Notes under the pieces: generated by a model
Database searches by the model: none
Seen by the model: only the letters and a program-made list of their open reading frames with translations
Told to the model about the DNA's origin: nothing
Translations under genes and position numbers: made by a program
Shown here: piece after piece, positions 1 to 9,057 of the stretch
Layout: every line of letters starts with the position of its first letter
Numbering within the stretch: position 1 is the first letter of the stretch
Assembly: GCF_001428435.1 (NCBI RefSeq)
Contig: NZ_LMSO01000007.1
Coordinates: forward strand, 1-64,000
Direction: 5' to 3'
Source of the DNA: Arthrobacter sp. Soil782
GTDB lineage: Bacteria; Actinomycetota; Actinomycetes; Actinomycetales; Micrococcaceae
DNA: 64,000 nt

Positions 1-92
1 CCCGGTCCCATTCCGAACCCGGAAGCTAAGACCCACAGCGCCGATGGTACTGCACCCGAGAGAGTGTGGGAGAGTAGGACACCGCCGGACAA
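1..92 (+). rRNA. rrf: 5S ribosomal RNA, 3' part (5' end outside window)
   Basis: The first about 92 bases match the actinobacterial 5S rRNA consensus from loop B to the 3' terminal stem: the CCATTCCGAACCCGGAAG block, the AAGACCCACAGCGCCGATGG segment and the closing GGACACCGCCGGAC stem strand. The 5' third lies before the window, so this is the end of an rRNA operon. The exact 3' end is judged from the family and may be off by a few bases. A strong hairpin terminator follows. Confidence 0.93.
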
Positions 93-101
93 CACTTAGC
101 A

Positions 102-132
102 CTGAGGCTCCGACATACTGTCGGAGCCTCAG
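102..132 (+). terminator. Rho-independent-type terminator of the rRNA operon
   Basis: A perfect 14-bp stem (102-115 with 119-132) closes on a 3-nt loop and begins 10 nt after the 5S end. A short T-rich stretch (tcattt) follows. Its position right after the 5S rRNA fits termination of the rRNA operon. Confidence 0.85.
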
Positions 133-145
133 TCATTTAACGACC

Positions 146-175
146 CGGACACGCCTGCCGGCTCTTGCCTACAAT
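146..175 (+). promoter_or_regulatory. Candidate promoter for the downstream tlyA-recN block
   Basis: A TACAAT -10 hexamer at 170-175 lies 18 bp after CGGACA (146-151), a weak -35 sharing GACA with the consensus. It sits between the rRNA terminator and the first gene, giving a leader of roughly 100 nt. The -10 match is good and the -35 poor. Confidence 0.4.
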
Positions 176-278
176 GGGAAGATCGCAGGCTCAGAATCCT
201 CCGACACTTCACACATAGATCAACAGCGAGAGCGTCCGACACAGGGTCAGGTCAGCTCATGACGAGAGGAATTGTGCC

Positions 279-1934
279 ATGGCTGATCGGGAACCCTTCC
301 GTGACCGCGGAGCGAATCACCGCGAGGATGATAAGCGCGGCGAAGAGCGCCGCGGTGCGGAACGTCGCGGGAGTGACCCGAGTGAACGGCCTCGGCGGGG
401 CTTTTCCGCGCCGCGGGGGGCCGGTAGCGGCGCAGACCGCCGCAAGCCTGAATCCGGTGACCGGCCGCGTTATCAGGATCGCTCCGAAAGCGGCTCCGGC
501 CGGCCGACCCGTGAGGGTGGTGGCCAGCGTCGCGAGGGTGGCTCCGGCCGGCCGACCCGTGAAGGTGGCGGCCAGCGTCGTGAGGGTGGCTCTCGTGAGA
601 GTGGCAACGACCGCGGTCCCCGCAGGGATTTCGGCGGTCGGGGCAGACCAGCCGAGTCCGGCAACCGTCCGAACTGGCAGGACCGGGATGGGCAGCGCGG
701 CGAGCGCCGCCCCAAGCGTGATCAGGACTCCCGGAATGCCGGTGACCCTGCACGGCGCTGGGACCGGCCAACCGGCGGGGACAATAGGTCACGTGAAGCC
801 GGCGCCGAAGGCCGTTCGTACCGAGAGCGCGGAAGCGGCGGAGCCTCGGATGGAACCAGGTCGCGCCCCGGGGGCTCTTCCGGACGCGACGGATTCTCCC
901 GTGGCGGCGATCGTGGACAAAGCCGCAACTTCGGCGAGGACCGTCGTCCGGTGCGCTCTTACGGTGATGCACCTCGGGGAGGCGACCGCAGGGAAGCAGA
1001 GTACGGGCGGCGTCCTGAGCGTTCGCCCAGAGAAACAGGACCGAACGACGCTCCATTCGAGCGCCCGCATAACGCGCGTGATCTTCGCAGTGCCAACCGA
1101 CCGGATCGGGAACGTTCGCCCGAGATCGATGAAGATGTCACGGGAAGCGAACTGGACAAGGTCACGCGCGCGGAAATCCGGAACCTCGAGGAGCGAAGCG
1201 CCCTGTGGGTGGCGAAGCATCTCGTCATGGCCGGACGCCTGATCGACGACGAGCCGGAGCTTGCGTTCCAGCATGCTCTCGCGGCGAGCCGTCGCGGGGG
1301 CCGTCTCGCTGTTGTCCGCGAAGCGGTCGGTCTCACCGCATACGCGGCGGGACACTATGGCGAGGCCCTGCGAGAGTTCCGGACCTACCGGCGAATCAAC
1401 GGATCGAACGTCCACCTTCCGGTAATGGCAGATTGCGAGCGCGGACTTGGCCGCCCTGACCGCGCCCTGGACCTCGCCCGGTCTGAGGACGCGTCCTCCC
1501 TCGACGCAGCGGGGAAAGTCGAGTTGGCCATCGTGGTATCCGGGGCGCGAACCGACCTCGACCAACTCGACGCCGCGGTCGCCGCGCTCGAGATCCCGCA
1601 GCTGACAAAGAACCGCGCCTTCAGCTACAGCCCCCGGCTGTTCCGTGCCTACGCAGACGCTCTTGCTGCAGTGGGCCGCGGGGAGGAAGCGGCGTCCTGG
1701 CAGCGCCAGGCTGAACGTGCGGAGAATGCTCTCGGTGTCGGTGCCTTTGCGGATCCCGATATCATCGACCTCGTTGGCGAGGACGAAGACTTGGAGCTGG
1801 ACCGCACCGCTGCAAGGGGCGCTGTCCAGAGTGTCAGTTCAACTCCGGACCAGGATGTCGAATCCACGGCTGATGAGGCTCCCGCTAACGATGAGGAGCA
1901 GGGTGACGGTGAGGAGCAGCGTGACAGTGAGTGA
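279..1934 (+). CDS. Disordered Arg/Gly-rich protein with helical TPR-like C-terminal half
   Basis: A 551-residue protein of unknown function. Residues 1 to about 280 are almost entirely R, G, D, E, S and P, so probably disordered and strongly charged. They include a 16-residue unit (SGRPTREGGGQRREGG) repeated in tandem. From about residue 286 to 486 the sequence becomes a regular alanine/leucine-rich helical array that looks TPR-like (for example AYAAGHYGEALREFRTYRRI). The last 60 residues are acidic. Start ATG 279 follows a purine-rich GAGAGGA. The stop overlaps the HAD phosphatase start, so the two are probably co-transcribed. The RG-rich half could bind RNA; this is inference only. Other reading frames over the N-terminal half stay open because of the base composition. 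Confidence 0.8.
   Translation: MADREPFRDRGANHREDDKRGEERRGAERRGSDPSERPRRGFSAPRGAGSGADRRKPESGDRPRYQDRSESGSGRPTREGGGQRREGGSGRPTREGGGQRREGGSRESGNDRGPRRDFGGRGRPAESGNRPNWQDRDGQRGERRPKRDQDSRNAGDPARRWDRPTGGDNRSREAGAEGRSYRERGSGGASDGTRSRPGGSSGRDGFSRGGDRGQSRNFGEDRRPVRSYGDAPRGGDRREAEYGRRPERSPRETGPNDAPFERPHNARDLRSANRPDRERSPEIDEDVTGSELDKVTRAEIRNLEERSALWVAKHLVMAGRLIDDEPELAFQHALAASRRGGRLAVVREAVGLTAYAAGHYGEALREFRTYRRINGSNVHLPVMADCERGLGRPDRALDLARSEDASSLDAAGKVELAIVVSGARTDLDQLDAAVAALEIPQLTKNRAFSYSPRLFRAYADALAAVGRGEEAASWQRQAERAENALGVGAFADPDIIDLVGEDEDLELDRTAARGAVQSVSSTPDQDVESTADEAPANDEEQGDGEEQRDSE
492..587 (+). repeat. Two tandem 48-bp units inside the RG-rich coding region
   Basis: Units at 492-539 and 540-587 are nearly identical and keep the reading frame, each coding 16 residues. 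They differ at a few positions, mostly silent. Expansion or contraction of in-frame units would change the length of the disordered region. Confidence 0.8.
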
Positions 1935-2934
1935 GACCGGTACGCCGCTGGCATGCCGTTACGGTGCTGTACTCGCTGATCTTGACGGCGTCGTCTATGC
2001 AGGCCCGTCAGCGATTCCCGGTGCCACTGAGGCACTGGAGAAGCTCCGGGACCTTGGCGTCGCCCTCGCTTACATCACCAATAACGCATCCCGATCCTCA
2101 GCGGAGGTGGCAGCACATCTTCGCGAGCTGGGCGCTCCAGCCACAGCTGAGCAGGTCTTCGGGTCGGCGTTGGCGGGCGCCGAACTCCTGGCTACGCAGG
2201 TGGCGCAGGGGGCAACAGTTCTCGTCACCGGCAGCGCGGTCCTTGCACAGCATGTAGCTGATCAGGGCCTCGTTCCGGTGACCACGGCGGATCCGGTTCC
2301 CGACGCCGTCATTCAGGGCTTCGAGCCATCGCTTGGATGGAAGGATCTCGCCGAGGCTGCGTTTGCGGTTGCCGGCGGCGCGGTGTGGGTCGCCACGAAC
2401 ACAGACATGTCCATCCCGCAGGCACGTGGAATCGCTCCAGGCAATGGCACGCTCGTCGCGGCGGTGAGCGCAGCCACCGGTAGAAGCCCGATCGTCGCCG
2501 GCAAGCCTGAAGCCCAATTGTTCACAACGGCGGCGGCTCACCTCGGCGTCGAGGAAGCGCTGGTGGTCGGCGACCGCCTCGACACGGATATTCTCGGCGG
2601 AAACCGTGCCGGAATGGCCACGGCGCTGGTGCTCACCGGAGTGGACACGGCAGCGAACGCGCTGGCAGCCGTCACCGAGCAGCGCCCAACGTACCTTTTC
2701 GCGGACCTTGACCAGCTGCACCGTCCTTATCCGGAGGTCACCGAGCAGGACGGCGTCTTCTCCTGCGGTGAGTCGTCAGCCAGCGTTGAGAACGGCGTCG
2801 TTCTTATGACCGGTGGCCGCGATGATCTCGACGCCTGGCGTGCAGCGTGCGCTGCCTGGTGGGCAGCGTGCCCGCTGCAGGACACCGCCGATCTTCCCGG
2901 ACTGAAATTCCTTGACGAGGATGCGGAACGATGA
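1921..2934 (+). CDS. HAD superfamily (subclass IIA) sugar-phosphate phosphatase
   Basis: About 337 residues. HAD motif I is LADLDGVVYAG, with the nucleophile and acid aspartates near residues 20 and 22. Motif II is ITNNASRS, the motif III lysine is in AGKPE, and motif IV is VVGDRLDTD. The TNN signature and cap position fit the NagD/4-nitrophenylphosphatase-like IIA subclass, often annotated as phosphoglycolate phosphatase. The substrate cannot be read from sequence. About 80 residues beyond the HAD fold are poorly recognisable. The start is GTG 1921 or GTG 1927, both in frame; GAGGAG at 1911-1916 is 4 nt from the first and 10 nt from the second. It overlaps the stop of the preceding gene. Confidence 0.88.
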   Translation: MTVSETGTPLACRYGAVLADLDGVVYAGPSAIPGATEALEKLRDLGVALAYITNNASRSSAEVAAHLRELGAPATAEQVFGSALAGAELLATQVAQGATVLVTGSAVLAQHVADQGLVPVTTADPVPDAVIQGFEPSLGWKDLAEAAFAVAGGAVWVATNTDMSIPQARGIAPGNGTLVAAVSAATGRSPIVAGKPEAQLFTTAAAHLGVEEALVVGDRLDTDILGGNRAGMATALVLTGVDTAANALAAVTEQRPTYLFADLDQLHRPYPEVTEQDGVFSCGESSASVENGVVLMTGGRDDLDAWRAACAAWWAACPLQDTADLPGLKFLDEDAER

Positions 2935-2943
2935 GGAGCCATC

Positions 2944-3159
2944 GTGGGAGCCACTGAACCGCCTCCTGTTGAGCAAGGATCGCTGCCGGACGGCGGGCTA
3001 GCGGATTATCCAACAGTGTCGTCCACCGGTGACGCGGCCGTGGACGACGTTCTGCACACGCTCACCGCGATGCCTGAGCTGGCCGAGGCGGACCAGCACA
3101 CGGCCTACGAACAGCTTCACGACGAGCTGCTCGCTGAGCTCAACACGGAGCACAGCTGA
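2944..3159 (+). CDS. Small acidic conserved hypothetical protein
   Basis: A 71-residue protein with a flexible first 30 residues and an acidic helical second half (VLHTLTAMPELAEADQHTAY and on to the end). GTG 2944 is preceded by GAGGAG at 2933-2938 with good 5-nt spacing. It lies 9 bp after the phosphatase and 2 bp before tlyA. The tight packing and good ribosome site support real translation. I recall small proteins in this slot in related genomes but know no function. Confidence 0.72.
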   Translation: MGATEPPPVEQGSLPDGGLADYPTVSSTGDAAVDDVLHTLTAMPELAEADQHTAYEQLHDELLAELNTEHS

Positions 3160-3161
3160 GC

Positions 3162-3992
3162 GTGGCCCGACTGGACCAGGAGCTGGTGGCCCGTGGGCTG
3201 GCCCGCTCACGATCCCATGCGGCGCAACTCATCGCAGAAGGCAAGGTTCGCCGCTCCGGCTCTGTCCTGACCAAGGCGTCGTCGTCGGTCTCGGAGGGTG
3301 ACGAGATACTCGTGGCCGGCAGCGGCGCCCCCGACTACCCCAGCCGCGCCGCATACAAGCTCGAAGGTGCGCTGGAAGTCTTCACCGGCGTCGGGGTTCA
3401 GGGCAAGCGGTGCCTCGACGCGGGCGCGTCCACCGGCGGCTTCACCGACGTCCTGCTTCGCCGTGGCGCGGCCGAAGTGGTGGCGGTGGATGTTGGGCAC
3501 GGGCAGCTGGTCGATCAGTTGCGTAACGATCCGCGCGTTTTCGTGCACGAAGGGCTCAATGTCCGGTTCCTCGACTCGGGGCAGATCGGCGGGCAGGTGG
3601 ACCTGACGGTTGCGGACCTTTCCTTCATCTCGCTGACCCTCGTGATGGCACCGCTTGCGAATGCGACGCGGAAAGGCGGGGATCTGGTGCTCATGGTCAA
3701 GCCGCAGTTTGAGGTCGGCAGGAGCGCACTCAGCCGCACCGGAGTGGTGACGGATGAGGAGCAGCGGCGCGGCGCCGTCGTCGGCGTGGTGCATTCCGCA
3801 CTGGAAGCAGGTCTCGACGTCGAGGGGGTCGCGCGTAGCCCACTGGCGGGTCAGAACGGAAATGTGGAGTTCTTTCTGTGGATGAAGGTGCCCTCGGGCT
3901 CGATGGTGCCTAGGATCGGTAGGGACGCAGGTCAACTTGCGCACCGAATCGTGGACGGCAGCTCCGCGTTCGGCACCAGCGGCGATGCGTGA
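3162..3992 (+). CDS. tlyA: TlyA family rRNA 2'-O-methyltransferase
   Basis: 276 residues. Residues 1-60 form an S4 RNA-binding domain (RLDQELVARGLARSRSHAAQ, with LIAEGKV). An FtsJ/RrmJ-type SAM methyltransferase domain follows, with CLDAGASTGGFTD for SAM binding, VADLSFISL and MVKPQFE. The mycobacterial homologue methylates 16S C1409 and 23S C1920 and determines capreomycin sensitivity. The GTG start is 2 bp after the preceding stop. The order tlyA-nadK-recN matches other actinobacteria, including M. tuberculosis Rv1694-Rv1696. Confidence 0.94.
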   Translation: MARLDQELVARGLARSRSHAAQLIAEGKVRRSGSVLTKASSSVSEGDEILVAGSGAPDYPSRAAYKLEGALEVFTGVGVQGKRCLDAGASTGGFTDVLLRRGAAEVVAVDVGHGQLVDQLRNDPRVFVHEGLNVRFLDSGQIGGQVDLTVADLSFISLTLVMAPLANATRKGGDLVLMVKPQFEVGRSALSRTGVVTDEEQRRGAVVGVVHSALEAGLDVEGVARSPLAGQNGNVEFFLWMKVPSGSMVPRIGRDAGQLAHRIVDGSSAFGTSGDA

Positions 3993-4022
3993 AGCCGTCC
4001 CCACCTGATACAACGGAGCGTG

Positions 4023-4949
4023 ATGACTAGACGCATACTGGTACTCGCCCACACCGGCCGGCATGACGCAATGGCCGCTGCCCAGGAGGCCTGCACACGG
4101 CTGCACGCTTCCGGGCTGACTCCGGTCATGCGCGCCGAGGAGCTGCGCGACATCCAGGCGGAGTACGGCACGCTGGCAGCGCCTACCGAGACGCTCGGGG
4201 CGGACGCGGGACTTGAGGACATCGAGCTTGGCATGGTGCTCGGCGGAGATGGAACCATCCTCCGTGCAGCTGAACTGGTCCGCGGGACAGACGTTCCGCT
4301 ACTGGGCGTCAACCTCGGCCATGTCGGTTTCCTCGCCGAGAGTGAGCGGGCGGATCTCGCCGAGGCGGTCCGCTGGGTCGTGGACAAGGATTACACCGTC
4401 GAGGAACGCATGGCCATCGACGTGCAGGTCTGGCGTGGCGACCAGCTGACCGCACAGACCTGGGCGCTCAACGAGGCCGCGATCGAGAAGGCCAACCGTG
4501 AGCGCATGATCGAGGTGGTCCTGGAAGTTGATGGCCGCCCGGTCAGCTCCTTCGGCTGCGACGGCGTCGTCCTGGCTACCCCCACCGGTTCCACCGCGTA
4601 CGCTTTCTCTTCCGGCGGTCCGGTTGTCTGGCCGGAGGTGGAGGCCCTCCTGGTGGCTCCGATCAGTGCGCACGCGCTCTTCGCGAAGCCGCTCGTGGTC
4701 GCCCCGACGTCGCTGCTCGCCGTGGAACTCCTCACCCGCACCGACGCATCCGGCGTGCTCTGGTGTGATGGGCGGCGCACCGTCGATCTGCGGCCCGGCG
4801 CCCGGGTTGAGGCCACGCGGTCAGATATCCCGGTCCGGCTGGCGCGCACGCATCAGACACCCTTCTCGGAGCGGCTCGTCCGCAAGTTCGAGCTGCCCAC
4901 TCAGGGCTGGCGTGGCCCGGCCACTCATGACGGCGAGCCCGCCCGATGA
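4023..4949 (+). CDS. nadK: NAD kinase
   Basis: Phosphorylates NAD to NADP in the cytosol. The protein has the GGDGT motif near residue 74, NLGHVGFLAE, the NE motif in LNEAAIEKAN, and the glycine-rich CDGVVLATPTGSTAYAFSSG segment. At about 308 residues it matches actinobacterial PpnK. ATG 4023 is preferred over the adjacent GTG 4020 because GGAG at 4015-4018 is then better spaced. The 3' end overlaps recN by ATGA, so translational coupling is likely. Confidence 0.95.
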   Translation: MTRRILVLAHTGRHDAMAAAQEACTRLHASGLTPVMRAEELRDIQAEYGTLAAPTETLGADAGLEDIELGMVLGGDGTILRAAELVRGTDVPLLGVNLGHVGFLAESERADLAEAVRWVVDKDYTVEERMAIDVQVWRGDQLTAQTWALNEAAIEKANRERMIEVVLEVDGRPVSSFGCDGVVLATPTGSTAYAFSSGGPVVWPEVEALLVAPISAHALFAKPLVVAPTSLLAVELLTRTDASGVLWCDGRRTVDLRPGARVEATRSDIPVRLARTHQTPFSERLVRKFELPTQGWRGPATHDGEPAR

Positions 4950-6667
4950 TCGAGGAGATCCGGATCCGCGACCTCGGAGTGATCGCAGACGCGACGCTCT
5001 CCCTGGGGGCCGGCTTCAGCGTTGTCACCGGTGAAACCGGCGCGGGCAAGACGATGGTCCTCTCTGCGCTGAACCTGCTGATGGGCGCGCGTTCCGACGC
5101 CGGCGCTGTGCGCCTTGGCGCGAAGAACGCGTCCGCTGAGGCAGTGCTTCGCGTGGACCTTCAGGGCGCTGCAGCGCAGCGAGCCCTGGAAGCGGGCGGC
5201 GAGCTGGAAACAGACGACGACGGCGGTGCCGGCCTGATTCTCGCCCGCACAGTCAATAGCGACGGCCGTAGCCGCGCCTACGTCGGTGGAAGATCAGCTC
5301 CCGCCGGCGTCCTTGCCGAGGTGGGGGAGAAGCTGGTGGTGGTCCATGGCCAGTCGGACCAGCTCCGGCTTCGCAGTGCTGCGGCACAACGCGAGGCGCT
5401 GGACAAGTTCGGGGGCCCAGAGCTCGCCGCCGCCCTTGCCGCCTACCAGGGCACGTACCGGCGCTGGCGGGAGGTGAGCGCGAGCCTCGAGGCGCTGCGG
5501 AGCGCGGAGCGGGACAGGCTGCGGGAGGCCGAGTCGCTTCAGTCGGCACTCGGGGAGATCGATGCCGTTGACCCACAGCCGAATGAGGACGAGGCGTTGA
5601 AAGCGGAAGCGATGAAGCTCGGCAACGTCGAGGAGCTTCGCACTGCGGCCGCGGCCGCGCATCAGGCGCTGGTGTCGGGTGAGTTCCCCGAATCGGGCGA
5701 TGCCACAACTCTGGTAGATGCGGCGAAGCGCCAGTTGGAAGCGGTCGGAGCGCATGACGCTGAGCTGGGATCACTGGCCGAGCGGCTCGCTGAAGTCGGT
5801 TACATCCTGGCTGACATCTCCACCGAGCTGGCCGGCTACGCGGCATCTCTTGACTCGGAGGGGCCCGAGCGGCTGGCCGAGGTCGAGGCGCGGCGGGCAG
5901 AGCTCAACATTCTGATCCGCAAGTACGCTCCGTCCATCAGCGAGGTGCTCGACTGGGCAGCCACCAGCCGGGACCGGCTCGACGAGATCAGCGGTGACTC
6001 CGACAGAATCGAGGGCCTGCAGCAGGAAGCTTCTGCTTTGGAAAGCAAACTGGTCGCTGACGCGGAGGTCCTTGGCCGGCTGCGACGGGCTGCCGCAGAA
6101 GACCTGTCCGCACGGGTCAGCAGCGAACTTTCCGCCTTGGCCATGCCTGATGCGCTGCTCATCATCGACGTCACTTCGGGCGGCACCCCTGGACCGCTGG
6201 GCGCCGACGAGGTTTCCTTCTCCCTGCAGCCGCATGCCGGGGCGGCCCCGCGTCCACTGGGCAAGGGTGCCTCGGGCGGTGAGCTCTCACGGGTCATGCT
6301 GGCGATCGAGGTGGTGCTCGCCGCCGTGGATCCCGTACCGACTTTCGTTTTCGACGAGGTTGACGCGGGAGTCGGCGGCAAGGCCGCCGTCGAAATCGGG
6401 CGTCGTCTTGCCATGTTGGCCCAGCATGTACAGGTTGTCGTCGTCACCCACCTGCCGCAGGTGGCGGCATTCGCCTCGCACCATATCCGCGTGACGAAGA
6501 GCAGGGCGGCAGACGGCGGTTTCACCGCCAGCGACGTCGAGGTCCTCCCGGAGTCGGAGCGGGTGCGGGAACTCGCGCGTATGCTCGCGGGTCAGGAGGA
6601 GTCTGCCAGCGCCCAGGCACACGCGGAGGAGCTTCTGCTTGATGCAGCGCGGACAGCCGTCAGGTGA
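4946..6667 (+). CDS. recN: DNA repair protein RecN
   Basis: 573 residues, an SMC-like ATPase of double-strand-break repair. Walker A is GETGAGKT (residues about 29-36), the ABC signature is [10 protein letters not shown], and Walker B is [13 protein letters not shown]. Between them are about 300 residues of helical coiled-coil arms rich in E, R, A and L (for example [20 protein letters not shown]). The ATG overlaps the nadK stop by 4 bp. Its own stop overlaps an alternative upstream start of pyrG. Confidence 0.95.
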   Translation: MIEEIRIRDLGVIADATLSLGAGFSVVTGETGAGKTMVLSALNLLMGARSDAGAVRLGAKNASAEAVLRVDLQGAAAQRALEAGGELETDDDGGAGLILARTVNSDGRSRAYVGGRSAPAGVLAEVGEKLVVVHGQSDQLRLRSAAAQREALDKFGGPELAAALAAYQGTYRRWREVSASLEALRSAERDRLREAESLQSALGEIDAVDPQPNEDEALKAEAMKLGNVEELRTAAAAAHQALVSGEFPESGDATTLVDAAKRQLEAVGAHDAELGSLAERLAEVGYILADISTELAGYAASLDSEGPERLAEVEARRAELNILIRKYAPSISEVLDWAATSRDRLDEISGDSDRIEGLQQEASALESKLVADAEVLGRLRRAAAEDLSARVSSELSALAMPDALLIIDVTSGGTPGPLGADEVSFSLQPHAGAAPRPLGKGASGGELSRVMLAIEVVLAAVDPVPTFVFDEVDAGVGGKAAVEIGRRLAMLAQHVQVVVVTHLPQVAAFASHHIRVTKSRAADGGFTASDVEVLPESERVRELARMLAGQEESASAQAHAEELLLDAARTAVR

Positions 6668-6681
6668 TAGGGTCGAACTCC

Positions 6682-8367
6682 GTGGTGCAGCAAACAATCT
6701 CCCGGTTCCAGAAGTCCGCAAAGACTACCAAGCACATCTTCGTCACCGGTGGTGTGGCGTCTTCTCTCGGTAAGGGACTGACGGCTTCCAGCCTCGGGCA
6801 CCTGTTGAGGGCGCGCGGTCTGTCCGTCACCATGCAGAAGCTGGATCCGTATCTGAACGTTGATCCCGGCACCATGAATCCGTTCCAGCACGGCGAGGTC
6901 TTTGTGACCGACGACGGCGCGGAGACGGACCTCGACATCGGTCATTATGAGCGCTTCCTCGATGAGAGCCTTGACGGCTCAGCCAACGTCACCACCGGCC
7001 AGGTGTACTCCGAGGTCATCGCCAAGGAACGGCGCGGCGAGTACCTGGGTGACACTGTGCAGGTCATTCCGCACATCACCGATGAAATAAAGCGCCGCAT
7101 GCGCCTGCCCGCGGAGCCCACAGGGTCCCGCAAGGCACCGGATGTCATCATCACCGAGATCGGCGGCACGGTCGGTGACATCGAGTCCCAGCCGTTCCTT
7201 GAGTCGGCGCGTCAGGTGCGCCAGGATATCGGCCGAAACAACGTGTTCTTCGTCCATGTGTCGCTCGTGCCCTACATCGGACCCTCACAGGAGCTGAAGA
7301 CCAAGCCCACGCAGCATTCGGTGGCCATGCTGCGATCAATCGGTATCCAGCCGGACGCCATCGTCATCAGGTCAGACCGCGAGGTGCCGGATGCCATGCG
7401 CGAGAAGATCGGCCGCATGTGTGATGTGGATGTCGATGCAGTGATCAACGCCGCTGACGCCCCCAGCATCTATGACATCCCCAAGACCCTCCACGCGCAG
7501 GGACTCGACGCCTACATCGTCCAGGCACTCGACTTGAAGTTCAAGGACGTCAACTGGACCAAGTGGAACAAGCTCCTCGAAGCCGTTCACCACCCGAAGC
7601 ACCATGTCGAGATTGCGCTGGTCGGCAAGTACATTGACCTCCCGGACGCCTATCTCTCCGTGACCGAGGCGCTGCGTGCCGGCGGCTTCGCGAACAAGGC
7701 CAAGGTCCAGATCCGCTGGGTGCCCTCGGACGATTGCGCAACCCCGGACGGTGCGGCACAGGCGCTCGATGGCGCTGACGCCATCTGCGTCCCAGGTGGC
7801 TTCGGCATCCGCGGGCTTGAGGGCAAGCTCGGTGCCCTGCGCTACGCCCGTGAGAACAAGGTGCCCACGCTGGGTCTCTGCCTCGGTCTGCAGTGCATGG
7901 TGATCGAGTACGCCCGCAACGTTGTGGGCCTGAAGGGCGCTTCATCCACCGAGTTTGAGCCTGACACTGATTTCCCGGTCATCGCCACCATGGCTGAGCA
8001 GCTCGAGATCGTTGCCGGCGAGGGTGACATGGGCGGCACTATGCGGCTCGGCCTGTGGGACGCATCGCTCAAGGAGGGGTCCGTGATCGCAAAGACGTAC
8101 GGCCGCACCGAGGTGAGCGAGCGCCACCGCCACCGCTACGAAGTGAACAACGAGTACCGCGAGAAGCTCGAGGCCGCCGGTTTGGTTGTCTCCGGTACCA
8201 CCACGGACGGCAAGCTGGTCGAGTTCGTGGAACTGCCCGCGTCGGCACACCCGTACTATGTTTCCACCCAGGCCCACCCCGAGCTGAGCTCGCGTCCCAC
8301 CCGCCCGCATCCGCTGTTTGCCGGGCTGGTCAAGGCGGCCCTCTCTCGCCGGGGCGTCAAGGCTTAG
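6682..8367 (+). CDS. pyrG: CTP synthase (glutamine-hydrolysing)
   Basis: Converts UTP, ATP and glutamine to CTP. The N-terminal synthetase domain begins [20 protein letters not shown]. The C-terminal class I glutamine amidotransferase has the nucleophilic cysteine in LGLCLGLQC and the His/Glu pair in QAHPELSS. Length of about 561 residues is normal. The start is uncertain: GTG 6682 or 6685 follow AGGG at usable spacing, while GTG 6664 overlaps the recN stop but has no visible ribosome site. The order recN-pyrG-Nudix-xerD is typical of actinobacteria. Confidence 0.95.
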   Translation: MVQQTISRFQKSAKTTKHIFVTGGVASSLGKGLTASSLGHLLRARGLSVTMQKLDPYLNVDPGTMNPFQHGEVFVTDDGAETDLDIGHYERFLDESLDGSANVTTGQVYSEVIAKERRGEYLGDTVQVIPHITDEIKRRMRLPAEPTGSRKAPDVIITEIGGTVGDIESQPFLESARQVRQDIGRNNVFFVHVSLVPYIGPSQELKTKPTQHSVAMLRSIGIQPDAIVIRSDREVPDAMREKIGRMCDVDVDAVINAADAPSIYDIPKTLHAQGLDAYIVQALDLKFKDVNWTKWNKLLEAVHHPKHHVEIALVGKYIDLPDAYLSVTEALRAGGFANKAKVQIRWVPSDDCATPDGAAQALDGADAICVPGGFGIRGLEGKLGALRYARENKVPTLGLCLGLQCMVIEYARNVVGLKGASSTEFEPDTDFPVIATMAEQLEIVAGEGDMGGTMRLGLWDASLKEGSVIAKTYGRTEVSERHRHRYEVNNEYREKLEAAGLVVSGTTTDGKLVEFVELPASAHPYYVSTQAHPELSSRPTRPHPLFAGLVKAALSRRGVKA

Positions 8368-8369
8368 CC

Positions 8370-9053
8370 ATGGGAGTCGAGCCGCAGGCCGCCGCAGTAG
8401 CTGACCGGCAGAGTCCACGCCGGTTGCTCAACTCCACCACGGCTTTCTCCGGCAAGATTTGGGATGTGGTCAGCGAGACCTTCCGGCTGGATGAGGACGG
8501 CGAGCCGATCACCCGCGAGTACATCCAGCACCCGGGCGCGGTCGCGATTCTCGCCATGGATGATTCCGAGCGCGTCCTGCTGCTTCGCCAGTACCGCCAC
8601 CCGGTACGGATGGATTTGTGGGAGATTCCTGCCGGGCTCCTCGACGTTGACGGGGAGGACTTCGCCGTCGCCGCAGCTCGGGAACTGGCTGAGGAAGCGG
8701 ACGTCACGGCGAGCACCTGGCACGTCCTGTCGGACCTGTTCCTGTCGCCTGGCTCCTCGAGTGAAGCCCTGCGTATCTACCTCGCACAGGGCATTGAGGA
8801 AGTTCCTCAGGACAAGCGGCACACCCGCACCCATGAGGAAGCCGAAATCGAGCTCGCCTGGGTACCTTTGCCGGATGCAGTCCAGGCAGTGCTCGAGGGG
8901 CGGATCCACAGCCCCTCCGCCGCGGCAGCCGTGCTGGCAGCGGCGGCGGCCAAGACGTCGGGTTACCGGTCCCTCCGCCCCGCAGATGCTCCCTGGCCCG
9001 AGCACCATAGCCAGCACGGAACGTGGCCCCAGGGCCCTGTCCTGCAGGACTGA
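8370..9053 (+). CDS. Nudix hydrolase, ADP-ribose pyrophosphatase type
   Basis: About 227 residues. The Nudix box follows PAGLLDVDGED and continues as FAVAAARELAEEADV, keeping the REx2EE catalytic glutamates; one extra residue lies between the first Gly and Glu. The LLLRQYRHPVR and PAG elements are typical of ADP-ribose pyrophosphatases (NudF-like), which cleave ADP-ribose to AMP and ribose 5-phosphate. The start ATG lies 2 bp after pyrG and its stop is 4 bp before xerD, consistent with one transcript. It corresponds in position to Rv1700 of M. tuberculosis. Confidence 0.9.
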   Translation: MGVEPQAAAVADRQSPRRLLNSTTAFSGKIWDVVSETFRLDEDGEPITREYIQHPGAVAILAMDDSERVLLLRQYRHPVRMDLWEIPAGLLDVDGEDFAVAAARELAEEADVTASTWHVLSDLFLSPGSSSEALRIYLAQGIEEVPQDKRHTRTHEEAEIELAWVPLPDAVQAVLEGRIHSPSAAAAVLAAAAAKTSGYRSLRPADAPWPEHHSQHGTWPQGPVLQD

Positions 9054-9057
9054 CCCA

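Noticed and set aside
259-1242. 327-codon + strand open frame overlapping the RG-rich gene in another frame
   Set aside because: The alternative frame is low-complexity A/R/V/T and lacks a ribosome site; the 279-1934 frame continues into an ordered domain and meets the next gene properly.
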